Source: Algoriphagus sp.
GTDB lineage: Bacteria > Bacteroidota > Bacteroidia > Cytophagales > Cyclobacteriaceae
Direction of reading: 5' to 3'
NCBI GenBank assembly: GCA_018336015.1
Contig: JAGXQZ010000050.1
Coordinates: forward strand, 172,772 to 236,771
Length of the DNA: 64,000 bases
In this document: piece after piece, positions 17,405 through 26,139 of the stretch
Layout of the letters: each line of letters opens with the position of its first letter
Position numbering within the stretch: position 1 is the stretch's first letter
Notes under the pieces: generated by a model
Told to the model about the DNA's origin: nothing
Seen by the model: the letters and a program-made list of their open reading frames with translations, nothing else
Database searches by the model: none
Program-made: the position numbers and the translations under genes

Positions 17405-18022
17405 ATGGATTTTCAATTTCTCCTCGACGGATTTGCTCAAGGCATTCAAAATATGACTTGGCTGGAAGCGGTGGCGGTATTTTTTGGGATTGCTTCGGTG
17501 TTTTATTCCATGCGGGAGCATATATGGGTGTATCCCACGGGAATTGTTTCTACGCTGATTTACGTTTGGATTTGCTTTGAATACAAGCTCTATGCAGACA
17601 TGGGAATCAATGCCTATTATTTTGCCATGTCTATTTACGGCTGGTATGTATGGACCCATCCCAAAGAAAATCAAGATGTCCTGCCCGTGACTTGGCTGGA
17701 TGGAAAAGGCTGGCTGATTTCGGCTGCCCTATTTGCGGTTTCCTACCCTACTTTGGTCTTTGTCCTAAGTAAGTTTACAGACAGCGATGTGCCCTATTGG
17801 GATTCGTTTACCACGGCTTCTGCCTTTGTAGGTATGTGGCTGATGGCCAAAAAGAAGGTGGAAAACTGGATTTTTTGGATCATTACAGATCTGGTTTCAG
17901 TGCCTTTGTACTTCTACAAAGGCTTGGTGTTAACCTCATTTCAGTTTTTATTTTTTACCGTGCTAGCTACCATGGGCCTGTTTGCCTGGATCAAATCAGC
18001 CAAAACCTATGCAAAAGCCTAA
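17405..18022 (+). CDS. pnuC: Nicotinamide riboside transporter PnuC
   Basis: Inner-membrane facilitator for nicotinamide riboside, 205 residues with about seven membrane segments. Family marks include WLEAVAVFFGIASVFYSMRE (21-40 region), WVYPTGIVSTLIY, the YGWYVWTHP segment (about 80), and WIFWIITDLVSVPLYFYKGL near 160 with the conserved Asn/Trp-type substrate face. The downstream NRK-type kinase gene overlaps by 14 bases. Together they form a trap-by-phosphorylation route for NAD salvage. It is divergent from uvrA, with a 239-base spacer lacking other genes. Confidence 0.94.
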   Translation: MDFQFLLDGFAQGIQNMTWLEAVAVFFGIASVFYSMREHIWVYPTGIVSTLIYVWICFEYKLYADMGINAYYFAMSIYGWYVWTHPKENQDVLPVTWLDGKGWLISAALFAVSYPTLVFVLSKFTDSDVPYWDSFTTASAFVGMWLMAKKKVENWIFWIITDLVSVPLYFYKGLVLTSFQFLFFTVLATMGLFAWIKSAKTYAKA

Positions 18023-18542
18023 GCGGATATTGATTCTGGGTCCGGAGTCTACAGGGAAAAGTACCTTGGCGGAAGATCTGGCCCATCATTTTGGAGAACC
18101 CTGGGTCCCCGAATTTGCTCGGGAATATCTGGAAAAAATAGACCGGCCTTATCGATTTGAAGACTTGGCTGAAATTGGAAAAGGGCAACTTGCTTTAGAG
18201 GATCAACAGGCCGAAAAGGCCCAAAAATTCCTTTTTTGCGACACCGATCTACGAGTTATCCACATTTGGTCTGAGCATCGGTTTGGGAAGACGGACCCTT
18301 GGGTGTTGGAAGAAATCCAGCAGAGAGAATACGAGTTGATTTTGCTCACAGATACCGATTTGCCTTGGGAACCCGATCCGCTGCGGGAATATCCGGAATT
18401 GGAGATGCGGCAGTATTTTTTTGAGAAGTATCGAAAGCTGGCCGAGCAAAGTGGCTTTCCCTATTTGATCGTTTCCGGGGATCGGGAAAAGCGATTAAAA
18501 GATGCAGTTACTGCTGTGGATAACTCGGCCATTCAATCCTGA
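18009..18542 (+). CDS. NadR-like ribosylnicotinamide kinase (kinase domain only)
   Basis: P-loop kinase of about 177 residues matching the C-terminal ribosylnicotinamide kinase part of NadR. Walker A is GPESTGKSTLAEDLA, followed by VPEFAREYLE and the FCDTDLRVIHIWSE segment expected of the family. The N-terminal nucleotidyltransferase and HTH domains of full NadR are absent, so it would only phosphorylate nicotinamide riboside to NMN. The ATG at 18009 places Walker A near the N-terminus and is preferred over 17982. It overlaps pnuC by 14 bases. The TGA stop lies inside a palindromic repeat. Confidence 0.88.
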   Translation: MQKPKRILILGPESTGKSTLAEDLAHHFGEPWVPEFAREYLEKIDRPYRFEDLAEIGKGQLALEDQQAEKAQKFLFCDTDLRVIHIWSEHRFGKTDPWVLEEIQQREYELILLTDTDLPWEPDPLREYPELEMRQYFFEKYRKLAEQSGFPYLIVSGDREKRLKDAVTAVDNSAIQS

Positions 18543-18565
18543 CAGGTTTTTAAAACCTGTCAGGA
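18537..18565. repeat. CCTGTCAGG-family palindrome, copy 2 (probable terminator)
   Basis: TCCTGACAGGTTTT (18537-18550) and AAAACCTGTCAGGA (18552-18565) form a 14-bp perfect stem, then TTTTCCTTAATTTTT follows. It contains the stop codon of the kinase gene and sits between convergent genes. Confidence 0.8.
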
Positions 18566-18606
18566 TTTTCCTTAATTTTTTCCTCTAGTTTCTGTGTATA
18601 ACCCTC

Positions 18607-20676
18607 CTATTTCGCCAAAGAATGTTTTGTTATGAATTGGTAAGTGGCATCAAAAGCCTTCACCCAATTTTGGTGTAAAAGGAAAGCATGAACCTCATCT
18701 GGAAAGACCAATTGCTCCACTTCAACACCTTGTTTACGAAGTACTTCAGCGAGTTCCACACTTTCTGAAAAAAGTACATTTCGATCGTCATCCCCATGGA
18801 TCAATAGCACTGGATCCACCCACTTATCCACATAGGCCATAGGGGATGATTTGAAGGCCAATTCAGCCATTTTTGGAAACTTCTCTGGAGCATACCAAGG
18901 GGCAAAAACGGGAATGTCATTGTTCCAATTGTGTACGCCATGGATATCCACACCAACATGGAATTTCTCAGGGGCCTGAGAAAGGGCATGGGCTGTCAGA
19001 TAGCCTCCATAGCTTCCACCCCAGGGGGCGATTCTTGAAGCATCCACATCGGATCGGGCGGCCAGAAAATCCGCTGCTGCCAAGACGTCCTGCACTTCGC
19101 TGGCACCTCCGGCCCCATAATTTTCTTCCTCACGGAAATCCATCCCATAGCCGATTCCGCTTCGATAGTTAATCGTTAATGCGATGTAGCCCTGAGAAGC
19201 GAAAAACTGCTGTGCGCCGTAGGTATGCGAATAATAAAGCCCATAATTGTAGCCCAAAAGCATCTGTCTTCTACTGCCTCCATGGATAAAGATGACTGCC
19301 GGATATTTCTTTTTGGGATCGTAATTGGCTGGAAGGAAAAGTTGGGCAGACGTTTCAAACCCGTCTTTGGCTTTGATTTTTATCGCTTCGGGTTTGCTGA
19401 GCGTTTTGGGAAAATTGGAAGGGAAATAAGATTCAGCCAGCATTTTCTTTTTCCCATATGATTGGATCATGGGCCAACCGGGTTGGTTCCAACTGGATTG
19501 AAACCAAGCCAATCCATTTTCTACCCGCACCGGAGCCCAATTGATGGTTTGCGGATCGGTTAAGAGTTCCAGGTCAAATGTGGATAAGTCCAGTCGGGAC
19601 ACTTGTCTTCGATCAATGTTTCCGATATTATGAGTGACCAACAATTCGTTTTTGGTAAAAGAGTTTTGCACCCATTCTACTTGTCCTTCGCCGGGAGTCA
19701 AGTGTCTAACTTCTTTGGTTTTAGGGTTGACAGCATAGAGTTGCATCCAATTGTTCTTTTCCCAAGGGAAAACCAAGGAACCGTTTGGAGTCCACCAAAG
19801 GCGTTCGCTGATGGCCGGTAGATCATCTACCATGACTGAACCCCGACCCGGATCTGCTTTCCAAACTTCCTCGGCTTTCATGGTCGCAATATCCAAAACC
19901 CGAATACTCCAAGGATTGGCTTCTTTGATGGAGGTGAAAGGCAAAAGATTTAAGATGTTTGGAATTCTGAGGTAGGCCAGTTTTTTCCCGTCAGGGCTCC
20001 AGGTCGGATACGAATCAAAATCCAGACTGGCTTCGGGATATTTCAATTCCTTTTTCTCCAAATCCCAAATCCCCACAAAGGAATGGTCACCTCGTCCCGA
20101 AACGAAGGCTAAGTATTTTCCATCCGGAGAAAATGAAAGCATGGAGGCACTTCCTCTTGCGGTAAAAAGTTGCTTGACGGAATCCGTCGTATCTGAGCTT
20201 GCTTTGAGATAAACCGAACCTCCGATCAAATATGCAACTTGTTCCCCATTTGGGCTGAAAACAGGTGAGGTTCCTGGAGCGAACCAGCTGGACTTTCCAC
20301 TTTCCAAATCCAATTTGAAAATCTTCTTATCTGTGTTTTCCTGCAATTGAGCAGGATTGGCCGGTTGGCCGTTTGAATTTCTACCATTGCCACGGACGAA
20401 AAGCAGGGTTTTTCCATCCGGAGAAAAAACAACAGGTCCAAGATCCACCCCGATGTCTCCTTTGTAATCAGTCAATTTTTTGGCTTCGTAGTCAGGTGCT
20501 TTGGCATAGAAAACATTTCGTTCGCCTTTGTCATTGAACACCCAAGCCACTGCTTTTCCATCGGGAGCCGCAGTCATGTAAGTGGGAAAAGGGGCGGAAA
20601 TGTAATCGGCGACAGATTGTGCCTTGACCTGTATTGCCAACAGAATCAAGATGGAGGCAAAAAGGATCTTTCTCAT
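18607..20676 (-). CDS. S9 family prolyl oligopeptidase-type peptidase, secreted
   Basis: Serine peptidase with an N-terminal beta-propeller and C-terminal alpha/beta-hydrolase domain, about 689 residues. The start at 20676 gives the signal peptide MRKILFASILILLAIQVKAQ; an upstream in-frame ATG would hide it. Propeller repeats such as FSPDGKTLLF, FSPNGEQVAYL, FSPDGKYLAF and WSPDGKKLAYL run through residues 40-260. The nucleophile is in WGGSYGGYLT (about 555), the Asp in HGDDDRNV (about 640) and the His in DEVHAF (about 670). Probably periplasmic, clipping short peptides. Confidence 0.93.
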   Translation of the reverse strand: MRKILFASILILLAIQVKAQSVADYISAPFPTYMTAAPDGKAVAWVFNDKGERNVFYAKAPDYEAKKLTDYKGDIGVDLGPVVFSPDGKTLLFVRGNGRNSNGQPANPAQLQENTDKKIFKLDLESGKSSWFAPGTSPVFSPNGEQVAYLIGGSVYLKASSDTTDSVKQLFTARGSASMLSFSPDGKYLAFVSGRGDHSFVGIWDLEKKELKYPEASLDFDSYPTWSPDGKKLAYLRIPNILNLLPFTSIKEANPWSIRVLDIATMKAEEVWKADPGRGSVMVDDLPAISERLWWTPNGSLVFPWEKNNWMQLYAVNPKTKEVRHLTPGEGQVEWVQNSFTKNELLVTHNIGNIDRRQVSRLDLSTFDLELLTDPQTINWAPVRVENGLAWFQSSWNQPGWPMIQSYGKKKMLAESYFPSNFPKTLSKPEAIKIKAKDGFETSAQLFLPANYDPKKKYPAVIFIHGGSRRQMLLGYNYGLYYSHTYGAQQFFASQGYIALTINYRSGIGYGMDFREEENYGAGGASEVQDVLAAADFLAARSDVDASRIAPWGGSYGGYLTAHALSQAPEKFHVGVDIHGVHNWNNDIPVFAPWYAPEKFPKMAELAFKSSPMAYVDKWVDPVLLIHGDDDRNVLFSESVELAEVLRKQGVEVEQLVFPDEVHAFLLHQNWVKAFDATYQFITKHSLAK

Positions 20677-20733
20677 AAGGTTGGGGTTTGGTAAAAGGTA
20701 CAAATTCCGCTTTATTTCCAAAAAGTAATTCTA

Positions 20734-21711
20734 ATGGACAGGTTTATTTGGTATCGGCTTTTGCTGTTTTTGTCAATCAATCTATGGGTTCAGCCGAGCT
20801 TTTCTCAGGAGAAAAAGGTGGTGTTTATTATTCTCGACGGGATTCCTGCCGGAGAATTGGAAGCTACTTCTACTCCCAATTTGGATCAGATTGCTGCTTT
20901 AGGCGGCTATGCTCGAGCGTATACCGGAGGAGAAAAAGGAGGGGCTTCTGAAACTCCTACCATTTCCGCCGTGGGTTATAATTCCCTCCTCACAGGCACA
21001 TGGGCCAATAAGCACAATGTATGGGATAATGACATTGCAGCGCCCAATCATTCGTACTGGACGATCTTTAGGTTGATGCGAGAGGCAAAGCCAAATTCCA
21101 AACTGGCGATTTTTTCAACTTGGGAAGATAACCGAACCAAGCTATTGGGAGAGGGGCTTAATGAAACTGGAAACTTGAAATTGGACTTTGTTTTTGATGG
21201 ATTTGAAAAAGACACCCTTACTTATCCACATGATAAGGATAAGGATTACATCCGTAAGATTGATAACCTGGTTTCTTTTGAAGCAGCCCACATTCTGAAA
21301 ACTCAGGCTCCGGATTTGTCTTGGGTATATCTGGAATTTACCGATGATATGGGACATCGATTTGGTAAAAGCCCGCAATTGACCTCGGCTTTAGAACTGG
21401 CTGATGAGCAAGTGGGAAGAATCTGGGAAGCCATTCAGATTAGGGAAAAGAATTTTGGAGAGGAATGGTTGATTTGGATTACTACCGATCATGGGAGAAA
21501 AGCCCCTGACTTTAAAGACCATGGAGGTCAAAGTGACTCCGAGCGGGAAATCTGGATGGTGACTAATGCTAAGAATTTATCGAATCGGTTTCATTCTGGA
21601 AAAGCGGCCATGGTGGATATTTTGCCAAGTTTGGTTGACTTTTTGGGAATACCCGTGCCTGAAACACAACAGAAAAATTGGGATGGCAGCTCGCTTTTGA
21701 AGAAAAAGTAG
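20734..21711 (+). CDS. Alkaline-phosphatase-superfamily phosphatase/phosphodiesterase, secreted
   Basis: Two-metal phosphoesterase of 325 residues with an N-terminal signal peptide ending near SFSQ. Canonical superfamily ligands are intact: Asp in FIILDGIP (about 32), the Thr nucleophile in SETPTISAVG (about 75), Asp and His in FTDDMGHRFG (about 205-212), and DHG plus the final His in TTDHGRKAP and FKDHGG (about 250-262). It is divergent from the S9 peptidase gene with a 57-base spacer. The substrate (phosphate monoester or diester) cannot be decided from sequence. Confidence 0.85.
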   Translation: MDRFIWYRLLLFLSINLWVQPSFSQEKKVVFIILDGIPAGELEATSTPNLDQIAALGGYARAYTGGEKGGASETPTISAVGYNSLLTGTWANKHNVWDNDIAAPNHSYWTIFRLMREAKPNSKLAIFSTWEDNRTKLLGEGLNETGNLKLDFVFDGFEKDTLTYPHDKDKDYIRKIDNLVSFEAAHILKTQAPDLSWVYLEFTDDMGHRFGKSPQLTSALELADEQVGRIWEAIQIREKNFGEEWLIWITTDHGRKAPDFKDHGGQSDSEREIWMVTNAKNLSNRFHSGKAAMVDILPSLVDFLGIPVPETQQKNWDGSSLLKKK

Positions 21712-21744
21712 GTCTGATTTTGAATCAATTTAAGGGTTTTTAAA

Positions 21745-21815
21745 TGTCAGCCTGAGCGAAGTCGAAGGCCTTTTCCAGTATTTTGGAAAACTTTCGACTC
21801 CGCTCAATTTGACAA
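21745..21815. repeat. Intergenic inverted repeat, GAGCGAAGTCGAA family, copy 2
   Basis: TGAGCGAAGTCGAA (21753-21766) and TTCGACTCCGCTCA (21793-21806) flank a central CCTTTTCCAG...TTTTGGAAAAC hairpin. The outer edge AATTTGACA is shared with copy 1 at 10683. It sits between convergent genes and may act as a terminator. Confidence 0.8.
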
Positions 21816-21875
21816 ACTTTAAATTTTATACCGACTTAATGACTCAGGTAGGAGGCATAATTCGACAGGCCTGTT

Positions 21876-23438
21876 TTATCTCGCGATACGTTGAAATAAA
21901 ATTCCGCCTTTTCGGGTCGGAGATCTCTTGCTCGGCCATTCGGTAGGTTCGCCGGTGCGGAAATCAACAGGAATTCTCATTTTTTTGGATACCATGTTTT
22001 CTTCTTCGCAAGCCATGTAAACCAGGATGGCGGTTAGGATGGCGTTATTTTTTATGTCCTCGAAAACCAATTTGTCGTAGGTGTCCAGGTTGGTATGCCA
22101 AGTGATCGTGCCATAATCCCAAGCCAAAGAGCTTAGGTTAAAGGCAGGAACTCCAGCCGCCACAAAGGAAACGTGGTCTGTTCCACCCGAGCCCGGATTG
22201 CCTGGGAAGGAAGTCTCGATGTCTCTGGTGATCTCTCTTGGGACTTTGCTTAGCCAACGACCGAGGTATTCGTAGCTGTCCACGAAACCTTGGCCTGAAA
22301 TATTGGCAATTCGGCCGGTTCCGTTGTCTTGGTTAAAAAGCACTTGGATTTTTTCCAGCATCTCGGGATGATCTTCAACGAAGGCTCGGGAACCGTTAAG
22401 GCCTTGCTCCTCAGATCCCCAATGGCCAACCAAGATGGTTCGCTTGGGATTTGGATATACTTTTTTCAGGATGCGCATTACTTCCATCATCAGGATAGTA
22501 CCACTCCCGTTATCTGTAGCTCCGGTGCCGCCCTGCCAAGAATCCAAGTGTGCCGAAAGCATCACATATTCCTCTGGTTTTTCGGTTCCTTTGATCTCTG
22601 CAATCGTGTTAAAAGTGGGCTGTAATCCAGTTTCTTTCGACTGGGCATTGACGTGGATTTTTGGTTTTTTGCCGCTTTCTACCAATCGAAAGAGCATTCC
22701 ATAGTCTTCGATCGAAAGATCAACTGTAGGGACTTGTCTGGTAGAGGCAGAGAAGATTTTATTTGCTCCCAAAGCTTTAGACCAGTAGGAAGTGATCACA
22801 CCTACAGCGCCTGCATTTTCCAGCGCGATAGGAAGAGAAGTGCGGTTTTTCCCGGTTTTTTGGGTGCGCTCCAACCAAGCTTTCTCCAAAGCATCTCGTT
22901 CCTTTTTTAGGGCTTCAAAAGAAGGATCTGTTGCCCATTTTTCCCAGTTATCATCCGGACGTCCGGTGAGCTGGGGAGCTGAAATCATGACGTATTTGCC
23001 TTTGACGGATGGGAGCCATTTTTGGAAAGCCACTGAGTCTGCCAAATCCGGCAAAACGATCACCTCGGCAGTTAGACCTCCGGCAGGAGATGCAGGACTC
23101 CAGGAAAGCTGGGTTCCAGCCAAGGTTCTCACCCAAGGCTCAACCATATCGATATGCGTAGTTCCTCGATCCCAGCCTCTCCATTCTCCCCATTTTTCAT
23201 TCTTGGCTTGGATGCCCCATGCTTCGTATTGCTTCACGGTCCAATCATGCGCTTGCTGCATTTGGGGAGTGCCGACGAGTCTTGGGCCAATGCCGTCGAG
23301 GAGTTCATGTGCGAGTACTTCCAGTTTGGAATTTTCGTTGGCTTCTTTGATAATAGCATCAATGACCTGGTTTTGAGCTTGTACTTTGACAGAGACCAAA
23401 AGCAACAGCCCGAGGCCAAAGCGGTAGAGTTTGTTCAT
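21876..23438 (-). CDS. M28 family metallopeptidase, secreted
   Basis: Zinc aminopeptidase of 520 residues with signal peptide MNKLYRFGLGLLLLVSVKVQ. A PA-like inserted domain occupies about 120-270. The M28 metal ligands are visible: His and Asp in SAHLDSWQGG (about 298), Asp in GATDNGSG (about 310), the catalytic Glu pair in GSEEQGLNGS (about 345) and the distal His in GGTDHVSF (about 430). Probably periplasmic or surface exposed and used in peptide degradation, like the nearby S9 enzyme. No operon partner. Confidence 0.93.
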   Translation of the reverse strand: MNKLYRFGLGLLLLVSVKVQAQNQVIDAIIKEANENSKLEVLAHELLDGIGPRLVGTPQMQQAHDWTVKQYEAWGIQAKNEKWGEWRGWDRGTTHIDMVEPWVRTLAGTQLSWSPASPAGGLTAEVIVLPDLADSVAFQKWLPSVKGKYVMISAPQLTGRPDDNWEKWATDPSFEALKKERDALEKAWLERTQKTGKNRTSLPIALENAGAVGVITSYWSKALGANKIFSASTRQVPTVDLSIEDYGMLFRLVESGKKPKIHVNAQSKETGLQPTFNTIAEIKGTEKPEEYVMLSAHLDSWQGGTGATDNGSGTILMMEVMRILKKVYPNPKRTILVGHWGSEEQGLNGSRAFVEDHPEMLEKIQVLFNQDNGTGRIANISGQGFVDSYEYLGRWLSKVPREITRDIETSFPGNPGSGGTDHVSFVAAGVPAFNLSSLAWDYGTITWHTNLDTYDKLVFEDIKNNAILTAILVYMACEEENMVSKKMRIPVDFRTGEPTEWPSKRSPTRKGGILFQRIAR

Positions 23439-23509
23439 TGGATTTTAGGTTAAAGGTTAAAAATAGAATAGCCGATTAGAATATGGCTAACCACTGGTGG
23501 ATATTTCAT

Positions 23510-24085
23510 TTACAGCTTCTTCACTACCTGACAGGGATTCCCAAAAGCTAATACATCATCCGGTAGGTCTTTGGTCACCACCGAACCCGCCCCGATGGTC
23601 ACATTATCTCCGATTGTGACACCGGGAAAAATGACTGAATTTCCACCAATCCAAACATTATCGCCTATCGTCACGGGTTTGGTGGAAGTATGATATCGTG
23701 TGCTTTCGCCCTCCTGATAGATTCGGTCGGAAGCTTTTAGCGGATGGGTAGCAGTATAAATCTGCACATAGGGAGCGATCAGTCCATTTTTTCCAATGGT
23801 GATTTTGTTGTCATCGAGAAACATGCAATTGGTGTTGACAAAGGTGTTTTCCCCAATTTCGATGTTGATTCCGTAGTCGCAGAAAAAGGGAGTTTCGATC
23901 CAAACGCCTTTTGTCACCTTTCCCAAAAGTTGACTGATTAGCTCATTTCTCCTGTCCAAATCCCGGCTATCACACGTATTGTAAGCTAAAATTAAGGCTC
24001 TTGCCCGATGGTACAGCTCGAGGAGTTCCGGATCTCGGGAGTCATAAGCCTCTCCGTCTAGCATTTTTTGGAGGTTGGTTTTCAT
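23510..24085 (-). CDS. Maltose/galactoside O-acetyltransferase family (left-handed beta-helix)
   Basis: Acetyl-CoA-dependent sugar O-acetyltransferase of 191 residues, the usual length for Maa/LacA enzymes. The N-terminal Mac domain begins KMLDGEAYDSRDPEL. Hexapeptide repeats forming the left-handed helix run from about 75 to 180 (IEIGENTFVN, ITIGKNGLIA, VTIGDNVWIG, VTIGDNVTIG). The catalytic His is in TATHPLK (about 115), and GNPCQVVKKL closes the protein. Cytoplasmic; its sugar acceptor is not identifiable. Confidence 0.9.
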   Translation of the reverse strand: MKTNLQKMLDGEAYDSRDPELLELYHRARALILAYNTCDSRDLDRRNELISQLLGKVTKGVWIETPFFCDYGINIEIGENTFVNTNCMFLDDNKITIGKNGLIAPYVQIYTATHPLKASDRIYQEGESTRYHTSTKPVTIGDNVWIGGNSVIFPGVTIGDNVTIGAGSVVTKDLPDDVLAFGNPCQVVKKL

Positions 24086-24226
24086 AAAAATTCAAACGAT
24101 TTGTTCCCTAAAATAGAAATAATTGCACGACCTCGATTTTGAAAAGTAGATTCCCTTAGACCCAATGTCAAATACACATGATTTTTATCAGAAACCGTCG
24201 TTTTTCTTTCCTTTTACCACATTTCC

Positions 24227-24260
24227 TTTGGCTTTTCTAAGGCTTTTGGATTTACTTTAA
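24227..24260 (+). promoter_or_regulatory. Candidate Bacteroidota-type promoter of the ebo cluster
   Basis: TTTG (24227-24230) and TACTTTAA (24253-24260) are 22 bases apart and resemble the Bacteroidota -33 TTTG and -7 TAnnTTTG boxes with a mismatched end. A strong GGAGG ribosome site lies 8 bases before the eboA ATG. The 200-base upstream spacer shows nothing else. Confidence 0.35.
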
Positions 24261-24285
24261 CTCCGCTTCAAACCCGGAGGAAAAC

Positions 24286-25173
24286 ATGCAAACCCAAACT
24301 GACTTACTGGCTTTTTTTGAAAGCGTCTTGGCGTCACGAGCGGAGACCAAAGCGCTTGATTGGCTAAGCTCCCAAACCGAAAAAATCAATGCTGACGCAT
24401 CGCCCACCAAGTTTTTCTTGGCGTTTTCCCAAGCTTCCCGGTTTTTCAAAAAGGATAATCTCAATTTATCAGAGACCGAGAAAGAAACAACAGGTAGCTT
24501 GGTCTCAGGTTTTGATCCCAGTCATTGGGATGTATTGCAAACTGTAAGAACGTATTTACTATTAAAATTTGCCCCTGGAAAAGAGGCTTGGCTGAAAGTA
24601 ATTAACCAACTCTTCGAAACCGGCGACATGCACGAGCAGCAGGCGTTATATGCAGCCTTGCCTGTGATGCCTTATTCGGAAGACTTGCTTACTCGGGCGA
24701 TTGACGGCTGCCGAACCAATATGACCCTGATCTTCGATGCGATTGCACTGAACAATCCGTATCCACCAGCTCATTTTCCCGAAGCCAATTGGAATCAATT
24801 GGTGCTGAAGTCCATCTTTATGCAGCGACCGATTTATCGGATTCAGCAATTGGACGAAAGGAGAAATCAGGCTTTGGCGGAAATTGCTTCGGATTTTGCC
24901 CACGAACGTTGGGCTGCTGGTCGATCGGTCATGCCTGAACTTTGGCGTTTGGTGGTTCCTTTTCTCAATGAGCATTTGCTGGAAGACTTGAAAAAAGTCG
25001 TCTTTTCAGAAGACCAATTGGAGGTTGAAGCCGGATTGCTAGCGGCCTACCAATCTGACTTTGCGCCAGCAAAAGATCTGCTTAAATCCTTCCCTGAGAC
25101 GGTCTCTGCTATTGAATACGGAGAAATTTCTTGGGAGAAAATCGGTAAGGATTTTCAGGACAAAAAAGCCTAA
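24286..25173 (+). CDS. eboA: EboA-domain protein, first gene of the ebo cluster
   Basis: Soluble, mostly helical 295-residue protein with no known fold or catalytic motif; it matches EboA by general character and by its place at the head of the conserved six-gene order. Visible segments include SASPTKFFLAFSQASRFF-like helices near 40-60 and PVMPYSEDLLTRAIDGCRTN near 125. No signal peptide or membrane helix, so it is probably cytoplasmic. It follows a GGAGG ribosome site and is 45 bases ahead of the TatD-like gene. The biochemical function of EboA is not established in any organism that I know of. Confidence 0.83.
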   Translation: MQTQTDLLAFFESVLASRAETKALDWLSSQTEKINADASPTKFFLAFSQASRFFKKDNLNLSETEKETTGSLVSGFDPSHWDVLQTVRTYLLLKFAPGKEAWLKVINQLFETGDMHEQQALYAALPVMPYSEDLLTRAIDGCRTNMTLIFDAIALNNPYPPAHFPEANWNQLVLKSIFMQRPIYRIQQLDERRNQALAEIASDFAHERWAAGRSVMPELWRLVVPFLNEHLLEDLKKVVFSEDQLEVEAGLLAAYQSDFAPAKDLLKSFPETVSAIEYGEISWEKIGKDFQDKKA

Positions 25174-25218
25174 ACAGGCCAAATTCGATTAATTTTAAAA
25201 AACTAATTCCCCAAAGCT

Positions 25219-26136
25219 ATGAGCAAGGAAATGTATATCGATCCACATATTCACCTCGTCTCCCGTACCACAGATGACTACGAAGCCATGCGAAAAGCTG
25301 GTATCGTTGCCACTATTGAACCTGCCTTTTGGCTGGGTCAGCCGCGTACGGAAGTAGGATCCTTCAAAGACTACTTTTCCACTTTGGTCGGCTGGGAGCG
25401 GTTCCGCGCCAGTCAGTTTGGAATAGTGCACTATTGTACGATGGGTCTGAACTCCAAGGAAGCTAACAATGTGCCTTTGGCCGAGCAGGTGATGGAATTA
25501 CTTCCGCTTTATGCAGGAAAAGAAGGCGTGGTGGCTATCGGGGAGATCGGCTATGATGATCAAACCGAAGCTGAAGATCGTTTTTACCGCCTTCAACTGG
25601 AACTGGCTAAAGATGTCAATCTTCCCGTACTTATCCACACTCCTCATCGGGATAAAAAGAAAGGAACAACCCGCTCTATGGACGTGGCCGAAGAGCATGG
25701 CATGGACCCAGGATGGGTGGTCGTCGATCACAACAATGAGGAGACGGTTAAAGAAGTGTTGGATCGAGGATTTTGGGCAGCTTTTACTATTTATCCACAT
25801 ACCAAAATGGGTTCCGAGCGAATGGTCGAGATCGTCAAGCAATATGGACCTGAACGGATCATCGTGAACTCAGCTGCGGATTGGGGGATTTCTGACCCGA
25901 TTGCTGTTCCAAAAACGGCGGCTCTGATGCGCAAAATGGGAATTCCTGAAGAGCATGTGCGTCTGACTACTTATCAAAATGCCCTAACCGTATTCGGTCT
26001 CAGTGGACAAATGCATGAAGACGATTGGCTCAAAGCTCCACCGATCGATCAGACCAAAAAATTGGGAGGAAATTCCGTACTTCGCGGAGGTCAGGTGCCT
26101 CGCGTCGAGGGTCCTGCCGATCGGGTAGAAAATTAA
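25219..26136 (+). CDS. eboB: TatD-like metal-dependent hydrolase EboB
   Basis: 305-residue amidohydrolase-fold enzyme of the TatD family. Metal ligands are visible: the HxH of DPHIHLVS (about 10-12), Glu in AIGEIGYDD (about 110), His in VLIHTPH (about 145), His in VVVDHNNEE (about 173) and Asp in NSAADWGIS (about 222). Typical TatD DNases are about 260 residues; the extra C-terminal tail, ending with many Gly and Pro, is not assigned. Within ebo clusters this enzyme probably acts on a small-molecule intermediate and not on DNA, but this is inference. It is 3 bases from eboC. Confidence 0.88.
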   Translation: MSKEMYIDPHIHLVSRTTDDYEAMRKAGIVATIEPAFWLGQPRTEVGSFKDYFSTLVGWERFRASQFGIVHYCTMGLNSKEANNVPLAEQVMELLPLYAGKEGVVAIGEIGYDDQTEAEDRFYRLQLELAKDVNLPVLIHTPHRDKKKGTTRSMDVAEEHGMDPGWVVVDHNNEETVKEVLDRGFWAAFTIYPHTKMGSERMVEIVKQYGPERIIVNSAADWGISDPIAVPKTAALMRKMGIPEEHVRLTTYQNALTVFGLSGQMHEDDWLKAPPIDQTKKLGGNSVLRGGQVPRVEGPADRVEN

Positions 26137-26139
26137 TCC

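Noticed and set aside
22792..23376. 194-codon open frame on the plus strand
   Set aside because: It is antisense to the M28 peptidase with a full signal peptide and catalytic residues. The translated product is Ser- and Pro-rich with no family likeness.
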